In this document: positions 35,556 through 42,196 of the stretch, piece by piece
How the letters are laid out: each line of letters begins with the position of its first letter
Numbering within the stretch: the first letter of the stretch is position 1
Source of the DNA: JBDRLU01 sp043812795
Lineage (GTDB): Bacteria > Chloroflexota > Dehalococcoidia > Dehalococcoidales > UBA2162
Length of the DNA stretch: 54,881 nt
NCBI GenBank assembly: GCA_043812795.1
Contig: JBDRLU010000005.1
Span: 1-54,881 of the forward strand
Direction of reading: 5' to 3'
Program-made: the position numbers and the translations under genes
The notes under the pieces: model-generated
Databases searched by the model: none
What the model was told of the DNA's origin: nothing
What the model saw: only the letters and a program-made list of their open reading frames with translations

Positions 35556-35625
35556 TTTTTATCAGTATTTTGCTCAGCCTTCGCGTGTTCGAGCTTTTCT
35601 TTCAGTTCCTCTAATTCCTACCACC
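35556..35625 (-). pseudogene. Decayed copy of the 52-aa coiled-coil gene
   Basis: About 65 bp closely match the 3' half of the intact gene at 43447-43605 (codons for ELEELxEKLExAKAE). The glutamine codon CAG after the tryptophan is TAG here, and the 5' half is missing. It abuts tRNA copy 4. It is therefore a relic of a second copy of that gene trapped in the array. Confidence 0.75.
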
Positions 35626-35634
35626 AATTGAACA

Positions 35635-36099
35635 TCAGTCCACTTGGTAACGGACTCGCAAGAGTCGGCGAGTAATAAAGTAGCTGAAAACAGTCAATAT
35701 GAGAATCGCTAAAGCCGCAACAGGCCATAGGGATATCGTTGGAGACATCATCACAGGTGGCATGACAGGCCACCTTGGTATGTAATTGGGATTATACTTA
35801 CGCATAAGGTCAGCTTCTGCCTTAGCAAGTACCAGTAACTGTACGTCTAGTCTTTCCTTTTCATCTGGATCACTGGTTTGAAAATACTTATCACCGAGAA
35901 GTTTTATTTGCGCTGACAATTTGTTGATCTCAATCTGATCATCGGCGGATATTTTGTATATAACCGATTCTTTGGGTGCCGTTATATATGCTATCCCTAT
36001 TGATGTCAAGGTACTCAAAACGCAAGTAATCAAAGGAATTATCATGGTCCACACCTTGACTTTCCTGTCGAATTCCGTGCGGCTCAACTTCTTGCGCAT
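35635..36099 (-). CDS. Cassette gene: membrane protein of unknown function
   Basis: A 154-aa protein with two transmembrane segments (about 18-40 and 124-146) flanking a charged, helical central part (ADDQIEINKLSAQIKLLGDKYF, DEKERLDVQLLVLAKAEADLMRKY). I recognise no family. The topology would place the central part outside if the N-terminus is inside. It is in the unit between tRNA copies 4 and 5. Confidence 0.65.
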   Translation of the reverse strand: MRKKLSRTEFDRKVKVWTMIIPLITCVLSTLTSIGIAYITAPKESVIYKISADDQIEINKLSAQIKLLGDKYFQTSDPDEKERLDVQLLVLAKAEADLMRKYNPNYIPRWPVMPPVMMSPTISLWPVAALAILILTVFSYFITRRLLRVRYQVD

Positions 36100-36159
36100 G
36101 ATTTATCCGACGTCCCTTACACAGACCTGGCGATAGGCCAAACTGACCTGCCCCCAGAA

Positions 36160-36241
36160 TTACCAATTTGGAGCTGTGTGGTCTGACCTGATTGTATTCC
36201 TTACTCCGGTCGACGGTCAATACCATGACCTCGGTTGTCAC
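36160..36241 (-). pseudogene. Relic of an IS3-type transposase C-terminus
   Basis: The minus-strand frame reads EVMVLTVDRSKEYNQVRPHSS, matching the conserved EYNQVRPHSSLGYRPP end of IS3-family integrase-core transposases, then diverges and runs on without homology. No rest of the transposase and no inverted repeat ends are visible. It overlaps nothing else except random frame extension into the membrane-protein gene. Confidence 0.7.
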
Positions 36242-36333
36242 TTCTACCCATTGATACCTCAGTTCCAGCTAAGAGGATTCGAACCGTGATTCGCCTCTGC
36301 ATAAAACTTGTTGCACAAGGTTATTTACATTCT

Positions 36334-36359
36334 CACTGGTCCAATCCCACTCGCTGCCA
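36334..36359 (+). repeat. tRNA 3'-end copy 5
   Basis: Twenty-six bases aligning with tRNA 33020-33045, 22 identical; the mismatches cluster in the T-loop (TCCAATC). The final CCACTCGCTGCCA is exact. Confidence 0.85.
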
Positions 36360-36447
36360 CTTCTTTTATTCCCCCTACGTAGATTATTCTTTATTGTCAT
36401 TCGGATGCATGCGCAATGGTAGGGAATCTGTGCTTACAACTAGATTG

Positions 36448-36486
36448 GTAAGGGTACCTGTCGAAATTCAGGTACCCTTACTTTTT
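36448..36486 (+). terminator. Strong intrinsic terminator without an upstream + strand gene
   Basis: A perfect 13-bp stem (36448-36460 with 36469-36481), 8-nt loop and TTTTT. On the + strand there is no CDS between the tRNA copy 5 and this site. The minus-strand side lacks a T-run. It may end a small RNA or a lost gene. Confidence 0.75.
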
Positions 36487-36593
36487 ATATCACCTTACTT
36501 AATTCCCCAATCGTGAGGATATGGAAAGTTTATTGTGGTTCACATTTTTGAAAAGTACACACTATTTGGGGCAATTCAATCACCACTTATCTT

Positions 36594-37079
36594 TTATTTA
36601 GCGTGAACAATATTTCCCCAACCTACCATCTGGATATTCGAAGCCGAAGCGTTAAGGATGGGCACAAATATCGGCTCGGAAGAGCGAATACTAATAACCG
36701 GCTGGTTTGTCTGTGTGCCATTGTGAACCAATACTTGTATAGTGCCTTCAAAAGAATAGTAATGAGCGGCTATGGGTGAATTTAACGAACCTATTATTAT
36801 CCAACCGCTAAAGGCAGTGACTCTAAACCATGACTCCTCTAAGGCTATACTGCTTGCCGGTCGGAGAATATGGCCGGTAAATGTCCCTGTAGCCGGGGTA
36901 CCTGGAATAGGAAAATTTGGAGTACCACCACAAACTGTTATTAGTATTCCGCCTATTTCTTCAGATAATATTATATCTCCACTTACACTCATTGGAGGAC
37001 CGTTTGCAGCAGCGAGCGGCATACTAAACGTTAAAAGGAGGCATAATACAAGGGTAATTGCCACCAGTATTTTCTTCAT
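36594..37079 (-). CDS. Cassette gene: secreted protein of unknown function
   Basis: A 161-aa exported protein: MKKILVAITLVLCLLLTF is a clear signal peptide with cleavage likely after PLAAA. The mature part is rich in Gly, Ser, Thr and Ile (beta-rich; GDIILSEEIGGILITVCGG, GTFTGHILRPAS, GTIQVLVHNGT), with no recognised domain. ATG at 37079 is used because AAAGGAG is too close to the first ATG at 37085. A GGTAT-ATACC palindrome (37112-37128) lies in the upstream region. It is the only gene between copies 5 and 6. Confidence 0.7.
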   Translation of the reverse strand: MKKILVAITLVLCLLLTFSMPLAAANGPPMSVSGDIILSEEIGGILITVCGGTPNFPIPGTPATGTFTGHILRPASSIALEESWFRVTAFSGWIIIGSLNSPIAAHYYSFEGTIQVLVHNGTQTNQPVISIRSSEPIFVPILNASASNIQMVGWGNIVHAK

Positions 37080-37386
37080 ACTCATCTCCTTTCATAATCT
37101 GCCATTATTCGCCAGGTATTGTAACGATACCCTTTTCGCCTTTGTTTTCAGCAAGATTGTCAACCTTTTCAAAAAACTGCCTTTCCCCCATCTATTACTA
37201 TATTTGGCTCATTGCTAACCAAGTTCCCATTTACAGATGGAAGTTTAAAACCTCCTTGACTGTTTCATAATACATTCGCTTTTATGCTATACGATCGACC
37301 ATCTCATATTATACACTCTTAAAATGATAAGTCATAGTAACTAATACTACCTGAAATCATGCTTTTGCCGTATTTTACACTCGGTT

Positions 37387-37411
37387 ACTGGTCCGAATCT
37401 ACTCGCTGCCA
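37387..37411 (+). repeat. tRNA 3'-end copy 6
   Basis: Twenty-five bases aligning with tRNA 33021-33045, 23 identical, with the same TCCGAAT loop as the intact tRNA. Confidence 0.88.
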
Positions 37412-37471
37412 CCATTTTTTGTTTGAGAGAGTGTGGCCATCCGAAAGCCACTATCTTATAGGACAACTCCG

Positions 37472-37660
37472 CTAATCTTCTACGGGAGTCAGCCGATTAG
37501 CTTGAGGTGGACGTGCTTTACAGCTATTGGCCTCTGCAACAACTTTTAAGTCCTGTCGGTAGCTACATTGGAGGCAATATTCTGCCCATACTTTGTCCAC
37601 TATCTCGATAAGTAGGTCGCCCTTACATCGAGGGCAACCCTTAAGCTTCCATTTGCGCAT
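37472..37660 (-). CDS. Cassette gene: small zinc-ribbon protein
   Basis: A 62-aa protein with two CxxC pairs (GCPRCKGDL at 9-12 and YCLQCSYRQ at 29-32) forming a zinc ribbon; the C-terminal third is basic and proline-containing. No enzymatic domain. Such proteins often bind nucleic acid or act as adaptors. The ATG is not preceded by a strong ribosome-binding site. Confidence 0.65.
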   Translation of the reverse strand: MRKWKLKGCPRCKGDLLIEIVDKVWAEYCLQCSYRQDLKVVAEANSCKARPPQANRLTPVED

Positions 37661-37819
37661 TTATTTCACCGCCACTGATTATTGCTTGCCTGATATTTCC
37701 GCATACCTATTAAGCGTAGCTATATTACTCTATTGAGGTTAAGAAAAGGTGAAGTTCTACCCCCTTGAAGTAACGAAATAGTTACAACTTGCTAAAAGAT
37801 TATCAGTAGCTTATTGGGT

Positions 37820-37920
37820 TTAGTAACGGGTCGGTTCAACTTTTGGGTATCACATCCCTATTGACCTTCTCCAGATTCGGACTACACTCGCACGCACCTG
37901 GAAGAGATGGGAAACCGCCT
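37820..37920 (+). pseudogene. Decayed tyrosine recombinase (integrase) C-terminus
   Basis: In one frame 37831-37850 reads SVQLLG (then IT), like the SVQELLGH box, and after a frameshift 37880-37915 reads DYTRTHLEEMGN, like the catalytic-tyrosine Y-T-H/R-T-H segment that ends phage-type integrases. Spacing between the two is about right (15-16 codons). Upstream stops occur. The histidine of LLGH is lost. It lies in a 342-bp gap between the zinc-ribbon gene and the aminotransferase, inside the tRNA-copy array; the rest of the gap shows nothing else. Confidence 0.5.
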
Positions 37921-38003
37921 TTATCTACCCTAAGAATATACTATTCTTTTCACCCGCTATTACAGTATAATGGTTTAACACAGTTTCATCTGGAGGACTG
38001 ACA

Positions 38004-39308
38004 ATGCCAGTGACGAATTCAGAAGCTGAGGAGCTCAACGGCATAATAAAGGCCCAAAATCCCGTTGTTTACGATTTGCTTTCAAGTAAAGGGAAGGCAA
38101 TTTATTTCCCCCGGAAAGGAATACTGGCACAGGGCGCCGCTGCTAAAGATAAAGAGATAAACGCCACCATCGGCACTGCCTATGAAGACGATGGCAGTCC
38201 GATGGTCCTGCCCAGTATTGCCCGCGGCCTGGACTTAGATACTAGAAATGCTTTTCCATACGCTCCCAGCGAGGGTATCAAACCCCTGCGGGACAAATGG
38301 CTGCAACTTATCAGGACAAAGAACCCGTCTCTGGGTGAGACCGAGGTTAGTCTGCCGGTCGTGACCTGCGGCGTCACCAATGGTTTGAGTGTGGTGGGCT
38401 ACATGTTCACCGAGGAGAGGGATAAAATTTTAATTGCCGACTTATATTGGGAAAACTATGACCTGGTGTACACCCTCGCCTACGGCACTGAATTCAAATT
38501 CTTTAACTTCTTCAAGGACCGGCTTTTTGATATCGATTCATTCCGGGAAACTATCAATACCGGGCGTCCCGGCAAGAAGGTAGTGCTGCTGAATTTCCCG
38601 AATAATCCCTCCGGTTACACACCAACCAAGTCCGCCGGCCGAGAGATAATAAGCGTTTTAGGCGAAGCCGCCCGGGCTGGTAATAAATTAGTTGTTATCT
38701 TGGATGACTCCTATTTCGGGCTTGCTTTTGAAGAAGATATTTTCACTGAATCGCTTTTCTCCGAGCTGGCCAAATGCCATGAGAACTTACTGGCTATTAA
38801 GGTTGACGGCATCACCAAGGAAGAGTACTCCTGGGGCTTACGGGTGGGATTCGTTACCTACGGCATCAAGAACGGTAGCCGAGACCTGTACCGCGCCCTC
38901 GAGGACAAGACGGCCGGGGTAGTGAGAGGCAACATATCGAACTCGTCACACCCGGCGCAGTCTATTTTTCTGGCCGCCTTGAAATCACCCGAGCACGAGA
39001 AAGAAAAGGAGCACAACAAGCTTAAGATGAAGGAGCGCTACCTGAAGGTTAAGGAGGTGCTGGGGGCGCACGCCGAGTACGGGAAGTACTTTGAAGCACT
39101 GCCGTTCAACTCAGGGTACTTCATGTGCGTCAGGCTAAAAGGACTGGACGCAGATAAAGTCTGGGAGGTCCTGCTCAATAAATACAGCACCGGCGTGGTC
39201 TGCTCCAGCGAAAAGAACTTGTTTCGTATTGCCTTTGCTTCAACACCAACGGACAAGATAGAGAAGCTGTTCGGTAATATCTATGCCGCCTGCAAGGAGT
39301 GCGCCTAA
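38004..39308 (+). CDS. Cassette gene: class I/II PLP-dependent aminotransferase
   Basis: A 434-aa fold-type I PLP enzyme. Visible are VVTCGVTNGLSVVG, the cofactor asparagine region LLNFPNNPSGYTPT, VILDDSYFGL (Asp and Tyr contacting PLP), the lysine segment IKVDGITKEEYSWGLRVGF and a C-terminal FRIAFAST arginine. Substrate is unknown. The sequence differs from AspC/AlaT-type enzymes, so this is a separate subgroup. GGAGG precedes the ATG, and TATAAT occurs at 37966-37971. The stop TAA is one base before tRNA copy 7. It is the largest cassette gene. Confidence 0.88.
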   Translation: MPVTNSEAEELNGIIKAQNPVVYDLLSSKGKAIYFPRKGILAQGAAAKDKEINATIGTAYEDDGSPMVLPSIARGLDLDTRNAFPYAPSEGIKPLRDKWLQLIRTKNPSLGETEVSLPVVTCGVTNGLSVVGYMFTEERDKILIADLYWENYDLVYTLAYGTEFKFFNFFKDRLFDIDSFRETINTGRPGKKVVLLNFPNNPSGYTPTKSAGREIISVLGEAARAGNKLVVILDDSYFGLAFEEDIFTESLFSELAKCHENLLAIKVDGITKEEYSWGLRVGFVTYGIKNGSRDLYRALEDKTAGVVRGNISNSSHPAQSIFLAALKSPEHEKEKEHNKLKMKERYLKVKEVLGAHAEYGKYFEALPFNSGYFMCVRLKGLDADKVWEVLLNKYSTGVVCSSEKNLFRIAFASTPTDKIEKLFGNIYAACKECA

Positions 39309-39309
39309 C

Positions 39310-39347
39310 TAAGCCCTTGGCCAGTGGCCCGAATCCACTTGCTATCG
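39310..39347 (+). repeat. tRNA 3'-end copy 7
   Basis: Thirty-eight bases aligning with tRNA 33008-33045, 33 identical, covering anticodon loop end, variable loop, T-arm and acceptor strand. Changes include the T-loop (CCCGAAT) and the 3' terminal part (TTGCTATC). Confidence 0.88.
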
Positions 39348-39454
39348 TTTTTTGTTTTTCCTATGTAACTTCTGAAGGACTTTCCTTGCGTTATTGCCTC
39401 ATTTGTTCTAAAAAAGGATAAATATTCGTAGCATAATATGGAGGAGAACCTTCA

Positions 39455-39844
39455 ATGGTAAAAATTCGCATAATTGCTTGCTGGGCACTGCTGGGAATCA
39501 TGTTTGGTCTCGTGCTCATCATAATATCTCCGCTAAGGGGACTCCTACAAATACCCGGGGATTTAAGCAATTATGTCATACACCTGGGAGTGCTCGGAGT
39601 ATCACTGGTAATATTAGCGATGATAACAAGAATGAGCAGAGTACTGAGGGACTTTCTGATAACGGCGGGAGCTTCGGCATTAGGCTGGCCCATCAGCCTG
39701 TATCTACATGACCTGCTAGTTCGTTTCTTCCCTACTGAGCCTATTACCTATATTCTGGTTTTCTTTGTTCTCCCGGTAACTTTCCTGGCTGGAGTATTAG
39801 GAGCCATAGTTATCGGCATTATACAGCTCGTGTCTTCAAGGTAG
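39455..39844 (+). CDS. Cassette gene: four-helix membrane protein, unknown function
   Basis: A 129-aa protein with about four transmembrane helices (near 5-26, 42-60, 66-88 and 96-124). No recognised motif. GGAG is present before the ATG. Its stop codon lies four bases before tRNA copy 8, as in a compact cassette. Confidence 0.65.
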   Translation: MVKIRIIACWALLGIMFGLVLIIISPLRGLLQIPGDLSNYVIHLGVLGVSLVILAMITRMSRVLRDFLITAGASALGWPISLYLHDLLVRFFPTEPITYILVFFVLPVTFLAGVLGAIVIGIIQLVSSR

Positions 39845-39848
39845 CTAC

Positions 39849-39882
39849 CCCTTTGCCACTGGTTCGAATCCACTCGCTGCCG
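39849..39882 (+). repeat. tRNA 3'-end copy 8
   Basis: Thirty-four bases aligning with tRNA 33012-33045, 30 identical. Its T-loop is the canonical TTCGAAT, and the discriminator is G instead of A. This is the most distal copy I can find. Confidence 0.87.
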
Positions 39883-39917
39883 TTTAGTTTTTATTGCTAT
39901 TTCGGTTAAATCTGAAC

Positions 39918-40154
39918 TCAAAATTTATCTAATGCTATTTCTGGCTTTCTGGAGTATAGGTCTTCCTTATCCAATGAATTTACTTCGGTAGAGTGGTTTG
40001 AGATTATGTGCTCATTCATTTTAATTAATCCGAAGTGCCGGTCGTACTCGGTTATCTCATAACCACACAAGGTACAACGGAAAACGAATGTAGTTGGAAC
40101 TATTTTCAGTTTTACCACCTCTTTGAAGTCCTTCATCTTATCACTTCCCAGCAC
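39918..40154 (-). CDS. Small C2H2-like zinc-finger protein, possibly 5' truncated
   Basis: A 78-aa frame (GTG start) with FRCTLCGYEITEYDRHFGLIKMNEHIISNHS, a C-x2-C ... H-x4-H type zinc finger. A more natural ATG could be at 40136. Coding-like sequence (WDYAAAENIKVLG) continues in frame upstream to a stop at 40239-40241 without any ATG, GTG or TTG, which suggests a lost 5' end or an unusual start. Function unknown; a DNA- or protein-binding role is only a guess. It lies just beyond tRNA copy 8. Confidence 0.55.
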   Translation of the reverse strand: MLGSDKMKDFKEVVKLKIVPTTFVFRCTLCGYEITEYDRHFGLIKMNEHIISNHSTEVNSLDKEDLYSRKPEIALDKF

Positions 40155-40441
40155 TTTAATATTCTCCGCGGCAGCATAGTCCCACTCCTGATTAGTTAGA
40201 TTATACCCTTTCCGTTTGTCAAAGTGAAGCTTTGATTGTTACAGCTAAAACCTGCATCACTATCCCCCTTGACTTCTCCCAGCAAGTACTATCAACGCAC
40301 GCGCTAAACTAAAAAGGAATGTCTCCAACCCCAGTCACCGCTGCTTTGACCCACCGGCGGCGAACATTTCCTGGTTCGACAGATGATACCATGGTCAATA
40401 TTAATTAAAACAAGCTCTTCGCGGCAGCGGCTGGAATATTT
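40155..40441. other. Gene-poor gap
   Basis: Apart from the open extension of the zinc-finger frame (to 40238) nothing convincing is seen. A 27-codon frame on the minus strand (about 40310-40393) encodes a basic peptide (VRRRWVKAAVTGVGD) without supporting context. Confidence 0.4.
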
Positions 40442-41269
40442 TCATAACCTTTGGCACTTCTCGCAATAATAGATACTGCCGCCCATATAGGCTTCTTTTT
40501 TGATTATCGTCCCGCAGACCGGACAGGGCTTATTTACTGTATTTCTACACAGTATGGTCTCATAACTGCCGGGATGGCCAAACAAATCCAATTCAGTATC
40601 CCTGCCCCTTTGTGCAGCCATTACGGAGAGAGTGCCTACTACAGAACTGAACAAGACTGCTTTATCTTTTTCAGGAAGTGTATTAACCTTTTTCTTCGGG
40701 TGCATTTTTGCGTTGAATAAGATATCCTGTAAAACACCATTACCCAGTCCAGGAATTCTCTGTTCGGTAGCCAGTAAAGCCTTTAAACTTAATTTTTGGA
40801 CCTCCTGTGCGGAGATGATGCCATTAAAATAGACTTTATCAAACGCCGTGGATAATGGAGAGGGTTTTTCTTTTGCCGCTTTGTAGTATAGGTTATCCAG
40901 TTTACCCTCAAGGAAACTCCCTATTCCGCCATACATTTGAATCGAGACGCTTAGAGCCGAGTGGTCGTCAAATTCGATTAGAAGCTGGTGCTTAGTTGGA
41001 CGTGGTTCACTTTCACGATGAAACCTGATTGCTGCCCCCTCCCCTAACAAAATATTAGCGTTTTCAGCCTTGATTTCCACCATGCTACCAAAGGCAGTGG
41101 CTTTCCCGACGGTCCTGCCGACAAGAATATCAGAATATTTTGCTGGTTCTCCGTAGTACCAGACTAATTTGTGAGGGGTGTGAGCTGATATTACGCTGGA
41201 AATCCGCTTCCCGTAAACGGTATCGTTAATCTGGCCTGTAATGTTTATAGCTTCAGGTAATTCAATCAC
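40442..41269 (-). CDS. Fpg/Nei-family protein lacking the catalytic proline
   Basis: A 275-aa homologue of formamidopyrimidine/endonuclease VIII DNA glycosylases. It has ELPEA near the N-terminus, a helix-two-turn-helix region (QRIPGLGNGVLQDILFNAKMHPKKKV) and a C-terminal zinc finger (CPVCGTI...YYCEKCQ). Canonical enzymes begin MPELPE and use Pro as nucleophile; this protein begins (GTG)-IELPE, so isoleucine replaces it while the glutamate is kept. NEIL3 uses Val at this position, so activity is not excluded. AGGTG precedes the GTG; no other start fits. Confidence 0.85.
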   Translation of the reverse strand: MIELPEAINITGQINDTVYGKRISSVISAHTPHKLVWYYGEPAKYSDILVGRTVGKATAFGSMVEIKAENANILLGEGAAIRFHRESEPRPTKHQLLIEFDDHSALSVSIQMYGGIGSFLEGKLDNLYYKAAKEKPSPLSTAFDKVYFNGIISAQEVQKLSLKALLATEQRIPGLGNGVLQDILFNAKMHPKKKVNTLPEKDKAVLFSSVVGTLSVMAAQRGRDTELDLFGHPGSYETILCRNTVNKPCPVCGTIIKKEAYMGGSIYYCEKCQRL

Positions 41270-41407
41270 GTGAACACCTCGCTTCTTAATTTCAACTTTA
41301 TTACTTTCATATTAAACCACACTTCCGGCTGGCTTCACTAAAAACTAGGATATGACAGCGACCGCTTTACTTTAAGGTTGATATTTAATTCTACTTGTGA
41401 ATCAAAA

Positions 41408-41452
41408 TAATAATAATAGAGGTGTCTCTCTACGAAACACCTCTTATTTATT
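41408..41452 (-). terminator. Possible terminator of the tiny membrane-protein genes
   Basis: On the minus strand AGAGGTGT and ACACCTCT form an 8-bp stem with an 11-nt loop, followed by an ATTATTATTATT tract. It lies about 50 bp after the end of the gene at 41504-41719. Confidence 0.5.
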
Positions 41453-41503
41453 CTTGTAGATACTCGGCCTATTTCTTCGGCGGCACGGTACTCACCGGAA
41501 AGA

Positions 41504-41719
41504 TTACCGTCTTCCTCCGTTCGCCTCGTCACCGGCCGATAGACTGGCCGTTTCCAGTATCTGCCCGATGGTAGGCACAGTCTTTCGCTGAGCACTCCTC
41601 AACTTCTGACTCATTGCCACACCGAAGGCCACCCAAATTAAGACCGGCATAAGGATGCCACCCATTAGTGCCAGGATAACTTTACCCGTTCCCTTTAAAA
41701 TCTTTTTTGCCGTTTTCAT
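41504..41719 (-). CDS. Tiny membrane protein, tandem copy A
   Basis: A 71-aa protein with an amphipathic start (MKTAKKILKGTGKVILALMGG) and one transmembrane segment ending in MPVLIWVAFGVAMSQKL, then a Thr/Ser-rich tail. The ATG at 41719 follows GAGAGGAG. It is paralogous to the neighbouring gene at 41775-41957: both share GKVxLALxxGIxMPxLIWVAFGVAxxQKL and a following SAQRKxVP motif. Function unknown. Confidence 0.65.
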   Translation of the reverse strand: MKTAKKILKGTGKVILALMGGILMPVLIWVAFGVAMSQKLRSAQRKTVPTIGQILETASLSAGDEANGGRR

Positions 41720-41774
41720 TTTTATCTCCTCTCCGCCAGATATTCTCTTACTATTGCTTATCGGTTGTGTCCGT

Positions 41775-41957
41775 CTATTTAATTTCCAGCGCGTCACCGG
41801 TGGCGGGTACAGGCTTTCGCTGAGCGCTCCACTGATGCAGTTTCTGATTCACCGCTACCCCGAAAGCCACCCAAATCAGGATAGGCATGAAAATACCGGC
41901 CAGTAATGCCAGGAGAACCTTACCAATCCCTATTGCGGTCTTCATCGTCTTTTCCAT
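41775..41957 (-). CDS. Tiny membrane protein, tandem copy B
   Basis: A 60-aa paralogue of the next gene. MEKTMKTAIGIGKVLLALLAG leads into the helix FMPILIWVAFGVAVNQKL, then WSAQRKPVPATGDALEIK. AAGGAGGT lies before three closely spaced ATGs; the one at 41957 has the best spacing. The pair is probably co-transcribed (55 bp apart). Confidence 0.65.
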   Translation of the reverse strand: MEKTMKTAIGIGKVLLALLAGIFMPILIWVAFGVAVNQKLHQWSAQRKPVPATGDALEIK

Positions 41958-42196
41958 CTTCATACCTCCTTTTAGTATCTTCTCTCTACATCCACCTTCA
42001 TAATAGCAGGGAGGCATGAGGAGGGACATCCGCTCTTAAACCTGTTATGACATGCGGTTAAGCGCCGACAATTTTAAGTCGGAATTAGCCGATTTACCTG
42101 CTTAAGGACAAGGGAAACTGCGTATTTATGCTTATTCCCGGGTAAACCAGAGGAATCACACGCACTAATCCCCAATCTGGTAGAATATGGGACGGA

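Noticed and set aside
36272..36310. Reverse-strand tRNA fragment (GGTTCGAATCCTCT-like)
   Set aside because: Only the T-loop consensus matches; no acceptor or stem pairing could be built.
37428..37450. Terminator of the minus-strand zinc-ribbon gene
   Set aside because: The GTGGC/GCCAC stem is only five base pairs and no T-tract follows on the minus strand.
33608..39882. CRISPR array made of the tRNA-like repeats
   Set aside because: Repeats are 0.5-2 kb apart, vary in length, and the spaces contain genes; no cas gene is present.
33608..39882. Integron with attC sites
   Set aside because: The repeated sequence is a tRNA 3' end rather than an attC-type paired R/L box structure, gene orientations are mixed, and no IntI is seen.
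40310..40393. 27-codon minus-strand gene
   Set aside because: Short, without a ribosome-binding site or recognisable similarity.
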